A stretch of DNA of 64,000 nucleotides from Acanthosepion esculentum. Lineage: Eukaryota > Mollusca > Cephalopoda > Sepiida > Sepiidae. Every line of letters starts with the position of its first letter. Position 1 is the first letter of the stretch. Location: the NCBI GenBank assembly GCA_964036315.1, contig OZ038511.1:1231126-1295125 (forward strand), in the 5' to 3' direction. Both the position numbers and the translations under genes were made by a program. This document shows positions 49,061-63,039 of this stretch, in pieces. The notes below the pieces were generated by a model. The model did no database searches and was not told the DNA's origin. It saw only the letters and a program-made list of their open reading frames with translations.

Positions 49061-50990
49061 ATTGCTTCTCATGTATAATTTTACATAGATGTACATGCTT
49101 GCATTTGCAAATATTCAAAAAAACAACCATAAGCATACTGCCAAATAAGAAAATACTAACAATTTTGATAAAGTAATTTTGTTCAATTTTATTAATTTTT
49201 TTCCAGTAAATGTTCTGATAAAAATATTTGCTTGAACAAAAACTTTTGCTATTTTACATTTTTCTTTGAAACTCCTTTAAACATTTATCAATTAGGAGAG
49301 ATAAGTAACTTTCTGTACGTCATGAAATAAAGAGTTGAACTAAATGAAGCCTAGGTGTCATTATATTTAACTTTTTCAAAGAGATAAAGGAGAAATCTTT
49401 TTGAGTAGAAATGCTATTAAAAATTTGTTGAATGCATAAATTTTAAATTGGAAAACTGATCTTGATAACATTTGAAGAAAATATTTTCAAAAGTCTTTTA
49501 GTTACTCAGAAGTAGATTTAATTTTAACTAAAAGATTCTTAACTTTTTTAAAATTCCAAATACTTTGAAATACAAGCAAATGTTTGCATACAAATTAATC
49601 ATAATCCCTTAAATCCATAGAACTGAGATTTTTTTGTTTCTATATTGTTTATGTATTTTTAGAAATTCATCTTAAAGAATTTAATATTTATTTAATTTTG
49701 TTCTCTTCAGAAAATATTAATGCTAGTTTCTGTTGCTTGAAATCAACATGAGATAAAGATACCATCTTAAAACTGGGAATGATTTGCTACCAATATGCAA
49801 TCATGCAAATTTAAGTTTCATAAACCAACAAAAGTTTGTGATTAGTGTTCATGACAACCTAAAGCCAAAGGCAAAGTTATCTGATAGAAAAGAAAAACTA
49901 AAAGACATTGTTAAGTATATTTGCCAAAGAATAAATAAAACTGACACTCTATTCAAATACAGAAAGCAAAAATACTGAATTTTGATTGGCTGTTTTTCAA
50001 CATATGATCACATGCTTAGATTTTCATTGGTTACAACAAATAAAATTTGTATACTATTAGATTATTATTATTTATTGGTGTTTGTTTTTCTTGTATATAA
50101 GCTAAAAAGCTTCCCCGCAGGGCACCCTTTGGCAAGTTGATTTGGAAATATCCCAGAGATTAGTTTGAAACATTTCATATCCAATCAAAAAATATTGCTG
50201 AGTAGAATATAGAAAGTATGTGATAAGAGTGCAAAGTTTGAAATAAAGCAAAGCAAGTAAAAATAGTTAATAGAATAAGCCCAAAGCAAGAAAGTGTGTG
50301 TGTCTGCTTCTGTATATGTGAATAATACATATAAACATACACACACATATATTTGTATGTATTTATTTATATCTAAGCATAACATTTATTTATCTGTTGT
50401 TGTTTTTACGAAAGTGGACGTAATTTTCGGAATTAGTAGAAATAATTTTTCTTTAATGTTTAGTTTATTTTGTTTATCTTTGACTCGTGGCTCATAATCG
50501 ACGATTCTTTTTTTCTAATTATTATTATTAGTTATATTCAAAGTTTCTTTTATAACATTTAGTATGAATTTTAATTCCTTACATTTTCTTATTTTTTATT
50601 TGCAAAGTAACGTAATTTCAATGTTATTGTAAATGCCTTCCCAGTTATAACGATATTTTGTTTCGTTTTTACTGCTAGTCAATTTGTCTATTTTTTATCG
50701 TTCAATTTTTTTTAAGCAACAACAGCAGCAGCAACAACAACAACAATAAAATGTTCTCTTATACTTATAATAATTTATATACACACACACACACACACAC
50801 ACATATATAACAACAACATTTATAACAATAATTATAAAATATTCTAATAATAATCTTATATTTCTTTATTTTATTTTATTAATATTATTTAAAATGTATA
50901 TATAGCATTATCGACACATTTAATTTCGAACTGTTTACTCTGACATCCAACAACAAAAAAAAAACAACTTTTTTTATGTGTTTAGTTTAG
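49061..50990. other. AT-rich stretch, no gene seen
   Basis: Contains a CAA/CAG triplet tract at 50716-50748 and a CA run at 50780-50803. No motif otherwise. Confidence 0.4.
50716..50803. repeat. (CAA/CAG)n triplets and (CA)n run
   Basis: Triplets at 50716-50748, then CA at 50780-50803. Confidence 0.9.
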
Positions 50991-51804
50991 GGGGCATTGG
51001 GTAGAAGTAGTGCTTTTGTTGCTCATCTACTGTATCTTATTTTTAAGGGTAACAGGCAGCACTGGTCTCCACCCATCCTCTAAATTTCTCACGTAATGTC
51101 CTGGATATGACGGTAAACTACATCCGGCAGCAAGTCTTCTCATCGGGAGATTGGAGGATTTGAGGAGCGTGGAACCAACCTTTAATTGCTGTTGTTCTCA
51201 GGTCCACCCTGACCCGGGGTGGTAGTACCTGTTAGGGTCCCAGCTATGGGCAAATAGTGTCTACCAGGGCTGACCAAGCTCTTTAGTGTTATAGAACACG
51301 ATTGGTCTAGGAGATGGAAAACTCTTACACGAAAAGCCTGAGGTCTATTGTCTGTTTCATCTGTGGCATTTATTTTCACCGACTGAGTGTATCAGTAGTT
51401 CCGAAAAGTGTGGATGGTTCTGCACAAGCCTTCACCACCTTAATCAAATCACTTGTGTGGGTTTTCTGGTGGTTTACCTTGATTCGTTCTTATCCACACA
51501 GATTCACTTGCAAGGTCCACTGGCGAGAGAGTGAACGCGACGGGGTCAGGTAAAGGATATTACTGGGAGGCTCTAGCTGGAGCTCTACACAGTGGCAGAC
51601 CGATGGGTGATGGCCATTCTTTCACAAACCCATGAGCAATTGTGATGTCCGTGTCCTCCATCGGTGACAAAGCAGCCTTATTTAGGATTGCACTGCTTTC
51701 CCTATTATGGGGAGGGGGTGATAAAAGGAGCACTAAACATTGCTTGCTCACACAGTGACTTGGCAGCCTGCTGCAGCTGTCTAGTTATCCAATAAAGCAG
51801 TTGA
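50990..51804 (+). repeat. 5' leader of the 51-55 kb LINE
   Basis: GC-richer than its surroundings and joined to the LINE reading frame that opens at 51805. It contains GACCCGGGGTGGTAGTACC and TTGGTCTAGGAGATGG. Part of it (about 51235-51500) recurs inverted at 30430-30690. The exact 5' boundary is uncertain. Small frames here are not supported as genes. Confidence 0.6.
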
Positions 51805-54800
51805 AAATGCAAGGAATATCAGAATAAATATAAGAAGAATTTCCACTTTGGATCTTGGAATGTTCGCACTCTTCAGGACAATGATTCTGCACCAGAGCAT
51901 AAAACAGCTCTTGTTTCATTCGAGTTAAAGAAATATAACATCGACATAGCAGCCATTAGTGAAACACGTCTGGCTGGTAATTCTCAGCTTAGGGAAGAAA
52001 AAGGCAGATACATATTTTTATGGGCTGGTAAGACTGAGAAAGAGCTATTCCAGTCTGGTGTTGGCTTTGCCATCAAGTCAGACCTTGATAGCTCACTGCT
52101 TTACTTACCTAAAGGTGTATCTGATCGCATAATGGAATTAACCCTCAATCTGGAGTGCAACACCCATGTGACGATGGTTAGCTGATACGTGCCAACCTTA
52201 GGTTGTCCAGATGAAGAAAAAGATGATTTTGACTATCTTCTTTGGGGTGTCATCTTTAAAGTCCAACATAAGGATAAATTAGTCCTTACAGGTGATTTCA
52301 ATGCTCGTGTTGGCAATGATTATCATTCTTGGAAGGGCGTTTTAGGTCGCCATGGTATTGGTCATGTGAATTCTAATGGATTATGCCTTCTCACTATCTG
52401 CAAGGAATTTGACCTTAGTATCACTAATACCTTCTACCAGCAACCCAGCTGTCATAAGACCACGTGGATGCATCCTTGTTCAAAAGACTGGCATCTGATT
52501 GACTACATCATCACCAAAAGATGGGACATAAAAGATTTTAAGATAACGCGTTCATTCCACACAACATGCTATCTATCAGATCACGCTCTACTTCAAAGTA
52601 AAGCTACACTGCATCTGCAAACGTGAAGGATTATAAAATCTACTGTACCCAAGTGCATTAATGTACTGCCTCTTAAATCGACTGAAACGAAAATTGAGCT
52701 CTCTGACAAACTTGATGATGCACTTGATTCTGTAAATATTACCAATGATGTTGAATCATCTTGGAAGGCTCTGCATGATGCAACATATTCTACATCCTTG
52801 GAGGTTCTCAGCCTGCCATATCATAAACATCAACACTGGTTTGATGACAATAATGCAGAAGTTCAGCAGCTTATAGATCAATTGCACTCTTCTCATAAAG
52901 CATGGATTGAGGACAAGAACTCGTCTGATAAGAAGATCACTTACAAGAAGTGTAAAAGTCAGGTTCATTGAGCTCTCAGAGAGCGTTGGTGGTCTGAAAA
53001 GGCCGCTGAACTCCAATAATCTTCAAATAGAAAGGATCTAAAGGCTTTCTATGCTGGCCTCAAGAGCATTTTCGGTCCTCAGAAAAGTGGTGTTGCTCCT
53101 ATCTCCACAGCAGATGGTGAAACTCTCTTGACGGATAAGTCAGACATTTTAAATTGCTGGAAAGAACATTTCGAAACTGTGTTGAACACCACTTCAGTTA
53201 CTGATGAGGAAGCCATCACATCAATTGAGCAAAATCCTGAAATTACAGAGTGGTCTTTTGAACCTACTTATCAAGAGTTAATTGACTCCATCAAGCAAAT
53301 CTCATCTAGAAAATCTCCTTCTCCTAAGGATCCTATTCCACCTGAAGTGTATAAGCATGGTGGCCAAAAGTTGGTAAAAAAGTTACATCTCCTTTTTGTG
53401 GAGACATGGAAGGCAGGCTGTGTCGCACAGGATTATAAAGACGCCTTTATCAAACACCTCTACAAAAAAAAGGGTGCCAGGTGTGTCTGTGATAATCATC
53501 GGGTGATATCACTACTTTCAATTGCAGGCAAAATCCTAGCAAGACTGAATATAAACAGATCATTATACACCTTGTTGACGACATCTATCCTGAATCACAG
53601 TGTGGTTTTCAGTCGTGTTGTGGCATCATTGACATTATATTTTCTCTTCATCAAGTTGCAGAGAAGGTTCGCGAGAAAAACCAGGAGTTGTACATGGTGT
53701 TTGTGGACTTGATGAAGGCCTTTGACACTGTGAATCCAGAGGCTCTTTGGCAAGTGTTGAGGAAAATCAGCATCCCTGAAAACATGCTAAAAGCCATCAT
53801 CTCCTTTCATGAAGGAATGAAATCTAATATCGTGTCTGATGGTATGATGTCGGTATCCTTTAATGTCACAAATGGCACCAAGCAAGGTTGTGTCATGACC
53901 CCTGTCCTTTTTGCCCTTTTCTTCTCAGTGATGCTGAAATATGCATTTGCAGGCACGGAGAGTGGTGTCAAGTTTCAGTTTTGAACAACTGGTTGTCTCT
54001 TCAATCATCAGCACTTCAAAGCCAAGACCCACCTTCATACGCAAATTATTCGTGATTTGTTGTTTGCTGATGATGCGGCTCTTGTAGCGACATCCTTTGA
54101 GGAGGCCCAACATCTAATAAATCATTTCTCTGCTGCATGTAAAGCATTTAGTCTTACACTTAGCATAAAGAAAACTGAAATTGTGCACCAACCTTGTCCT
54201 ACTCCAAAGCAATTGCATGGTGAAAAACAAAAACCATGAGTCTACAAATTTCCAGAGAGACCATTGAAAGTAGAAGACAAAACCCTGAACTATGTAAAGT
54301 CTTTCACCTATCTTGGTAGCAAAGTCAATTACAGTGGAACTTTAGATGATGAAATCATGCATCAGATTGCTAAGGCTACCAGTGCTTTCGGCAAACTTCG
54401 CCATCGCTTGTGGAATGAGCAGGGTATTTGACTAGATACGAAAATTCAGGTTTACAGAGCTGTTGTACTTGCCATCCTTTTGTATGGCTCAGAGTTGTGG
54501 ACTCCATACAGGTACCATATACGCCAGCTAGATGTTTTTCATAAAAGCTGTCTGTGTGCAATCTGTGGAGTTAACCTTCAAGATAGGACATCTAACGTAG
54601 ACCTGTTTAACAGGTGTAATATTGGAGGAATTGAGACTTTTCTCATACAGTCTCAGTTACAGTTGACTGGTCATGTCTTGAGAATGTCTGATGACAGGAT
54701 ACCCAAGATCCTAATGTACAGCCAGTTAGATCAGGGCTACAGGAATGTAGAACGCCCATGGCTAAGATACAAAGACAAGCTGAAAAGCAACTTGTCAGCA

Positions 54801-55058
54801 GTCAATATACCACATAACACCCTTGAGTGCTTAGCCTTGGAGCGGGTAGAATGGAGATCAACATGTTTTAGTGAACTCAGCAATTTTCAATCTGCTTGTC
54901 TGAATCATCTTCAAGAAGCATGAGCAAGATCTAAAAGTTCAGCCAATCCAACAGTGATCTCATCTCATAATCCTCAAACTTGTTCCATATGTGGCCTCCT
55001 TTGTAAATCACTAGCAGGTCTTAAATGCCACTTAAGATTATCGCACAAAATTTCATAA
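51805..55058 (+). pseudogene. Near full-length LINE: APE endonuclease, RT, C2H2 finger
   Basis: About 1080 codons of a non-LTR retrotransposon of the RTE/craniofacial-type group. The endonuclease (51805-52626) keeps WNVRTL, ISETRL, TGDFNARVG, HLIDYI and LSDHALL, the usual APE active-site set. The linker runs 52627-53130. The RT follows, with SSRKSPSPKDPIPPE near 53306, VFVDLMKAFDTVN near 53698, TNGTKQGCVMTP near 53870 and LLFADDAALVA at 54058-54090, so the F-A-D-D catalytic pair is intact. Then YLGSKVNYSGTLDDEI, LLYGSELWTPY and GHVLRMSDDRIPK. The end is a zinc finger CSICGLLCKSL...HLRLSH closing at 55058. Breaks: TGA at 52183 and 52624, TGA near 52969, TAA near 53017, a frameshift near 53555, then TGA near 53982, 54237, 54430 and 54921. 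Confidence 0.88.
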
Positions 55059-55111
55059 CTGGATTAACTAAGCTGTCAGATCCTCATATCAAAACTGACA
55101 GGAGAGTCCAT

Positions 55112-55157
<46 letters not shown>
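55059..55157 (+). repeat. LINE 3' end with (TA)n tail
   Basis: The short untranslated end runs to about 55110 and passes into a TA run (55115-55152). A microsatellite tail is common for RTE-type LINEs. Confidence 0.7.
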
Positions 55158-55158
<1 letters not shown>

Positions 55159-56404
55159 CTGCAATTGAGAACAAATCATTAATAAAAGAAAAACAGAGAT
55201 ATTCAACAAACAAATCAAAATATGTTTTGAAATTTTGTACATATTGCAATACAGAAAATCATCATTTGATAAAACTACCATCAGCCTTGCTGTCTCTTGA
55301 TGCTAACCTAGTTGTAGTAGTTCAAGGTATTAAAATCCAGAGAGCTTCGACCATATTAGGGGGATAACATAATTGTGAAAATTCTTGGCCATCGACTCAC
55401 AAGGGCCAATGTGACTGGAATCAGAATCCTGCTGGAATGTTTATGGTATAGCCACTTGCTTGGACCAGGGTTTGAACGTCTATCTCTGGTACTTTAATGT
55501 AGTGGCCTGTCAGAAAGAGTGGAGTGAGGTATGATATGGTCCTTTTTGCTGATGACCTGCAGGATCATAATAATGCAAACTTGGTATGCATCATCATTGA
55601 TACCACAGTGGGGTCTGCTCAAAGCTACTTGTAATTCCTCCTATTCATCTGGCAATCATCTAGTTGCCTTGGTTGCTAAGATAAATAGATGAGCATATTT
55701 AAACAAGTTCATAAAAATGGCATCAGAATGAAAGTTCTAAAAATGTAATCTTGCAATAAATCAGTCATTCTAAAGATTTAGAAAAGAAAGATCAATGACA
55801 AATTGCTCTAAAAATCACATAGTTATGTAGATAAAGAAAAATTATATAGTTCTATAAAAAATGTTTTAACCTCACTGCAAATAACCTAATCAGTATAAAT
55901 AATTGAAATAAGTGAATATATTTTTTATATGGGCAAAAAATGGACATAGACCAAATTAAGAAAATTTTTCCAGTGGAGAGCAAATTTTGTGTTACTTTCC
56001 TGTCACTTATAGAAAGTGTCTTTGCATTTGGTCTATAAACTGTGTTCATTTTGACAGATTTTATTATTCAGGTCTATATTTTCAATTTAAAATTTTCTGG
56101 ATATGCTTATATTTATATGAGAAATATATCTTGCAAGTTTCATCTTATCAGAAATATTGATAATAACTTGTTTGGTGGGGGGTGAGGTTTTATGATGCAA
56201 AACCCATTGCAACATAAATTTTTATTTATAAATAAATTCAAAATAACTTGGCTACAAAAACATGTTTGATTAACACAATATCCTATATATCTGAATAAAA
56301 TTATTATTTCCATATTTTACATCATTATATGGTTCCTTGACATTCTATTTCTCCAGTCGTCTTTCATTCCTTGTTTGTGTTTACTTTTCTAGTGTCTTTA
56401 CTTT
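55158..56404. other. Intergenic stretch with an unrecognised block
   Basis: The block 55260-55690 is less AT-rich. Its minus strand includes GTTCAAACCCTGG, which resembles a Pol III B box, but no T-arm forms. It may be an old repeat. The rest is AT-rich. Confidence 0.35.
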
Positions 56405-56850
56405 AACATTCCTTCCAGCTGTTTTGATTGCTTTTTAAATAATCTCCTTTACCTCAATATTGTTTTCCATTTTGATATAAACCTCTTTTTATAATGGACC
56501 ACAAGTTTTGTAATGGATTGATATCTGGAGAAGCTGAAACTATTCCATTAATTCAGTAAATTTGGAACATTTTTGGCAAGGTAGGCAATAGTCAGCTTTG
56601 CAGAATGTGAAGACACATTGTCTTGTATAAATAACTGTCTGCTTTTATCTTGAACTACCATCACCATTGAAGAACCTATGATTTTTCCTACTTACAGTAC
56701 TAGTTTATGATATTCCTCCACCTCCACACTCTTATCTTCCTAGTTGTTTTTGTTAATCACTTGCATGAAGGACTCTCCCCATCTCACCCACTCATCAGGC
56801 TTATCTATAGTAATTCTACGTTCATCATAAAAAACTTACTGTTGAGAAAT
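56405..56850 (-). pseudogene. Tc1-like transposase remnant
   Basis: Minus-strand reading: VFYDERRITIDKPDEWVRWG (56840 region, first Asp region), then IGSSMVMVVQDKSRQLFIQD and NVSSHSAKLTIAYLAKN (second Asp in the FIQDN box), SASPDINPLQNLWSIIK and YQNGKQY (56540-56460). The last box is normally SPDLNPIENLW; here the catalytic Glu has become Gln. Several stops. It is a different Tc1 family from the one at 20 kb. Confidence 0.7.
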
Positions 56851-56875
56851 TAGTTTTTATGCACTTGTATATAAA

Positions 56876-57016
56876 ACAGTGTGAACATAGGAATCAGTAC
56901 CGCATAGTAACTGTAAGTTTCACACTGCTATGCAATCTTCAGACTTGCTCTGAAGATTGCATTGAGGTGTGGAACTGACAGTCACTATACAGTGTTGATT
57001 GTTATGTCCATACTGT
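56876..57016. repeat. Foldback: 68-bp inverted repeat with 5-base loop
   Basis: Left arm 56876-56943 and right arm 56949-57016 pair along their whole length with scattered differences; the centre GCAATCTTCAGA, CTTGC, TCTGAAGATTGC pairs perfectly over 12 bp. A single-arm copy lies at 3447-3513. It lies next to the Tc1-like remnant, but its ends do not look like those of that transposon. Confidence 0.8.
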
Positions 57017-58617
57017 ATCTATCTGTTTACAATATGATGAACAACTCTTCAGTTGAATGATAAAATTTCACACCACCAAATGTTGCAAATATTTGTAATA
57101 GAACCTTTTAAGCTGAAATTCATAATTATATTTGTCATGCTAATATAATTATACCCTGAATATTTTGCCAATATGAATTTGTGAATATGTATTTTATTTT
57201 TGAAAATATTGACTTTCATAATAAAACCTGACATTGTAACAAAACAAGTAAAGGATATTTATGTTGGAAAATTTCTAATATTATAATTCACTTTAATATA
57301 ATTGCAAAATCAATGTAAAATATGACTTTTAAAATTCTTTCTTTAGACTTAAAATGATGGTGTAGAATTTTGAAAGATTATTGTTGGTATGATATGAATA
57401 ATAATGATTCTTCTTTATGCAAGATTTATTTGCTATTATTTTCTGCTAAATTTTGATTCAGTTGGCCTTCATCTGAATTTAACTTCTTGTATTGACTGTC
57501 TTGGGAATCCTACTCAGCACCATCTGAATTTGAATGTGTAGTTGGAAAATTCTCAAAGTATGACATTTCCCTCTGATCATATGTGTCTTATAATTCTTTT
57601 GTTAAGGAAAGAAGCTTGAAGCTTTGTCTAGTCTTTACAGTAAATTCCTGACAAAAGCTTTGACTCAGATTCTTATCTTGTTTTACCAAATATTGTTTAT
57701 ATAAAATATGATATATTAAATATTTATGTAAATAATTTTGATATATTACCAAGGATCTATAAAACAATTTGTGTGTAGGTGAATTTGGTGTGAGAAAAAA
57801 AACTTAGATGACTAGTTTTAGAAAAATGATTATATTGCAAATAACTTTATTGAAAAGTAAATAAAGAATGAGTAAAATTTTCACAAGTATCCATAAAAAC
57901 AACTTTGAATATAAAGTACTATATTTTTCTACATAGAATATATATAAATTGTAGGCAACTTGTATGAAAAAATGTTTGCTAAGGAGCAAAGTAAATTACT
58001 AAATGAGAATCTCTTATTAGGGGTAAAGAAATTTTAGAGCATTGCATTTGACATGGGTTTTTAGAGAAAATAAAACAAAATTTTATAAAATATAAAATCT
58101 GACTTTGCCATATAAGTGAAATGACCTGAAGATGAAGTTGTGTATTTTTAGTTAATTTTGGGGAATTTAAAAAATGTTTTCCTCTTTCTTTTCTATTTGC
58201 TTACATCTATTTTGATATTCAGACAAATTTCTCTTTAGAAAAAATATTAGTAAATGTAACAGGAAAAATATTTGAAATAAAAATATCCATAAATTTGGCA
58301 ATCAGCACATATGCACACATTTGGTACATGTACCATTTTATGTTTCAAATGTTTATCATTTTTCTCAGGCTCCATTTAAATAAAATGTTATTCAGATTAT
58401 GTGCTATTATATATTTCTTTTGCAATTTAATATTCATATATATATGCAAAAGTAATTTCAAGGTTCTCACCTTTCTTGATTAGACTTGTGACATGTCATT
58501 TAGTCCAATCATGTGACTAATTGGCACATTTGATGAACTTGATAAACATTGATTTTCATTTCTATTGACTTTCTGATGTTTGTTAATTCTGCCATTCATT
58601 ATTGCGTTTCTATAGCA

Positions 58618-58620
<3 letters not shown>

Positions 58621-58665
<45 letters not shown>

Positions 58666-58690
58666 TGTTTGTTTGTTTGTTTTTTTTCTG
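58621..58690. repeat. (GT)n microsatellite
   Basis: GT run of about 41 bp continuing into GTTT units. Confidence 0.95.
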
Positions 58691-60190
58691 GTTATGTCAC
58701 AGTCCACTTCTACTTAAAATTTCTTCTTGTCTTTACAAAATATCAAAGAGCTTATTTGAAATTCCCCTAAACCAAGTTACAAGAAAAATATAACATTAAA
58801 AATTTTTCCCCCCAATTATGAAAATCTCAAACTCCAAAATTAACCATAAATGTTTCTGGCATTAATAAATACACAGCCTCATATATACATACATAGATGT
58901 ATAAACATATACACACATGTCCAAGTAATTTTAAATATATCACCTGGGTTGTTTGGAAGTGGACTATAATTTTATCAATATTACTTATTTTCTTTCAATT
59001 TTTTTATTATGTATAAAGACTTCAGTATTCATCCTTTTGACTTGGCATAAATTATTTTAAATTAATTTCTGAAATAAATCTAACACAAAATTTTGGGGGA
59101 GCTTTCTGCAGGCAAGTGATTTGGCTCATGGGAAGAAATACATGAAATTCTGGGGGGAAAATGTGGCAACACTAAATAAGTCCACACAAACTTGACCCAA
59201 GAAAACAAATCAAAATTCACAAATGTGATCACGTCAAGAAGAAAACAATGGCATTTTGTAATATTTTTTCTTTTATATTAAAGATTATCTTTACGACTTT
59301 CTCTTTTATGATATGTAAAGATTTTTGATAAGCATATGTTTATGTAGGCATAAAGATTAATGTTGATTTGCATGATTGTTATTTTATTGAATGGGTTAAT
59401 TATGACTACCAACACCAGCCATAAGTTGTGATTAGGTTGTTTTCAAGGGATATGTTTTATTAAATTTTCACCTATTTTAGTTCGACTATTAATTGCATTG
59501 TGTAAGTGCCAAAGTACTTAACAAGAAATTGTTGTTTGTGCTCTGAATATGTTTCTAAAAGTATGAATTTATCAATGTGTGCATGTGTCTATACACACAC
59601 TTACACACGTGAATGATCCTCACACCACATATTATGATGTATATGAGGAATTCTTTTGTCTTGTATGAGACAGAAAGTTTGAACAAAGATGTTTATGTAT
59701 ACTCCTATACATTTTTCAAGTCAAAAGGTAAAAACAGCAATTAAACCCTGTTCACTATCACAGACAGTTTGTTGAAATGTGTTAGTGTCTGTGTGGGTGT
59801 TACAGTAAGAATTAGATCTAAGTCTTTCAATAAAGATGACCTGCAGTCACTTTAGCACCTGACATGAGGCATACTATCAACCTGTATAGGCAATGCTGTT
59901 TTGGTACAGTAAGGGCTTTGTGCAGTACAGTACTGTTTGATAATTTGGCTCAGAATGATCTTGAGACTTTGCACACTCATAAAATGCTATGACAATGAAG
60001 GTGATTGCAGGTGGAAGGTGCTACTGGAAGACTATTTTGAACTTTGCAAATACATGGTTGAAGGAAGATGGCCATTATGCAGAAAAACAACTGACATTCC
60101 TGAGCTTTGTGCCCTTCCACAACAAAACAGTTCTCTTCTAGCTGGGGTGTAATATCAATCTTATAACCTGGGAATGATGTGGAAACAAGA

Positions 60191-60219
60191 GGTCCTCAAC
60201 TTTTTATAAGTTGAGGACC
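60191..60219. repeat. Perfect 12-bp hairpin
   Basis: GGTCCTCAACTT, loop TTTAT, AAGTTGAGGACC. Function unknown. Confidence 0.85.
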
Positions 60220-60499
60220 ACTCGTTTTACTAGCTTAAAATATTTTGAAGTGAAAAGGCAGATGGATCATGATAAATTTAGAGCTAATATTAAGCAGAGG
60301 CATCATATGTCAGTTTGTATGTGTTTCATGCTGTAATGCAGGAGGGTCATTTACCATGCAAAGAGTTCCAAACTCATTAAAATTTTAAGTACAAAAATCT
60401 TCTTACTGGAACCTCATTTGTCATTTTCAATCAGAGAATCCAATAAAATATGCTATATTTATGAGTAAAAGTGATTGAAATCAGGGATAGAGTACATGT

Positions 60500-60530
60500 A
60501 AATATAAAAGTGGACACTGAGGTCAACACC
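60500..60530 (+). repeat. 31-bp dispersed repeat shared with 37831-37861
   Basis: Agrees at 29 of 31 positions with the reverse complement of 37831-37861. The surroundings differ. Confidence 0.65.
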
Positions 60531-60721
60531 ATGAGATTACAGCCTTTTTCATGCTTGAGCTCATTCTTCAAACCATATATGTTCTGTGTTGGATCAACTA
60601 TTTGTCAATGGGGCATTATGGGTAGCAAGGCTGGTATTTCTGGTTCATTGTATTATACTTATGGTTATTTAGTAGGTGGTAACATTTATATTTCAAATTA
60701 TTCTAAAGGCTATTGAGTAAA

Positions 60722-60934
60722 AATACTGTATATACTCACATATCATGTGACCTTTGAATACCCAGTTTTGAAGCTAATTTGACTACAGTAAATGGATATA
60801 TAGTTTGGTCTATGGTGTAGGCAGGGCAAGCAGTACATATGCTAATTTTATATCTCATGTATCATTCAACACCCTTAAAATTAGCTTAAAAATCAGGTCA
60901 TAAATAGTTGTATAATAGAAGAGTATATTCAGGT
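60722..60934. mobile_element. Miniature partner of the 15.6 kb inverted-repeat element
   Basis: The left end ATACTGTATATACTCACATA... and the inverted right end both contain TATACTC, TGACCT and AAGCTAATTTT in the same order, giving an element of about 212 bp. Its core (AGTACATATGCTAATTTTAT and a GGTGTAGGCAGGGC block) matches the core near the right end of 15608-16154. No coding content. Confidence 0.6.
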
Positions 60935-62227
<1,293 letters not shown>

Positions 62228-62455
62228 ACTACAGCCAGTAGTACTCTACAAGCTTGTTGTTTTTGGATGGTATATTTCTGTGTGTTGACTTCTACATAGT
62301 AGTTTAGTTGTCTGGAGTATGTGGGGAGATTGTATGCTTTTTTTGGTGGTTACATGCTGTGTGTAGTCAGTTGACCTGGGCAGCAATTTTATTTTTAGAA
62401 AACTTTTAATATGCTGTCACCACTGCTAAATAGTGTAAAATTGCTAGTGAGAGAA
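62228..62455 (+). repeat. Direct repeat copy A upstream of Penelope-like element
   Basis: Matches copy B (62703-62940) over most of its length, with shared blocks TTGTTTTTGGATG, ACTACATAGTAGTTTAG-like, TTGACCTGGGCA and CACTGCTAAATAGTG. Penelope-like elements often have such terminal direct repeats (pseudo-LTRs) or tandem copies. Confidence 0.6.
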
Positions 62456-62526
62456 TTGTATTTAATTAGGAATACTACCCTCACAATCAGTTGTGTATAA
62501 CTATGTGATTTGAAAACAATCTTTGT

Positions 62527-62529
<3 letters not shown>

Positions 62530-62564
<35 letters not shown>
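62530..62564. repeat. (TA)n microsatellite
   Basis: TA run between the two direct-repeat copies. Confidence 0.95.
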
Positions 62565-62573
<9 letters not shown>

Positions 62574-62702
62574 ATTTTATTTAAAACGGCTGACAAGGAA
62601 GATTTAACTAATCATTTATTGAGTTTTTCCAGCATTCTAATATTTTTTTTTCAGAGGTTGAAGAATATAGAAATTGTCCATAGTTATAATTGTCCTGAAC
62701 AC

Positions 62703-62940
62703 TTTCAGCTAGTCCTATAGCCATTATCAAGTATTTTGTTTTTGGATGTTGAATTCTGGGTGTTGATTACTACATAGTAGTTTAGCTGTGTTGAGTACAG
62801 CTAAACTAATGCAGTTGAAGGGGGTGTATGCTTTTTTAGTGGTGACTTGCTATGCATGGTTGGTTGACCTGGGCATCATTTCTATTTTGAGAAAACCTTT
62901 AACATGCCATCTTCACTGCTAAATAGTGCAAGATTGATAG
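62703..62940 (+). repeat. Direct repeat copy B upstream of Penelope-like element
   Basis: Second copy, ending about 100 bp before the first recognisable RT codons. Unlike copy A it contains a perfect 12-bp hairpin, TAGTTTAGCTGT...ACAGCTAAACTA (about 62779-62809). Confidence 0.6.
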
Positions 62941-63039
62941 CAGTAGAAAATACAACCTGCTATCCTCCAGAAACTACTCTTTGCTTGTACCACAAAAGCT
63001 CCATTCTAAGACAATAATGGTAATATATATATATCCAAA

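Larger units (their letters stand above)
57017..60721. other. AT-rich stretch, no gene seen
   Basis: Contains a GT run at 58621-58661 with a GTTT extension to 58690, a 12-bp perfect hairpin at 60191-60219 and the dispersed 31-bp repeat at 60500-60530. Frames 59937-60152 and 60471-60716 use less biased codons than their surroundings but show no family motif. I do not call them genes. Confidence 0.4.

Noticed and set aside
54685..54710. CTGATGA followed by a short stem, considered as hammerhead ribozyme
   Set aside because: It lies in conserved LINE coding sequence (MSDDRIPK) and lacks the GAAA arm.
55430..55460. GTTCAAACC on the minus strand, considered as a SINE B box
   Set aside because: No T-arm stem and no A box at the expected distance.
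57440..57660. Possible LINE endonuclease remnant around a PSDH-like peptide (+)
   Set aside because: Only one weak motif; no ordered series of family motifs.
59937..60152. 71-codon frame with several Cys and Trp residues, possible exon
   Set aside because: No known domain pattern and no partner exons seen. Left unassigned.
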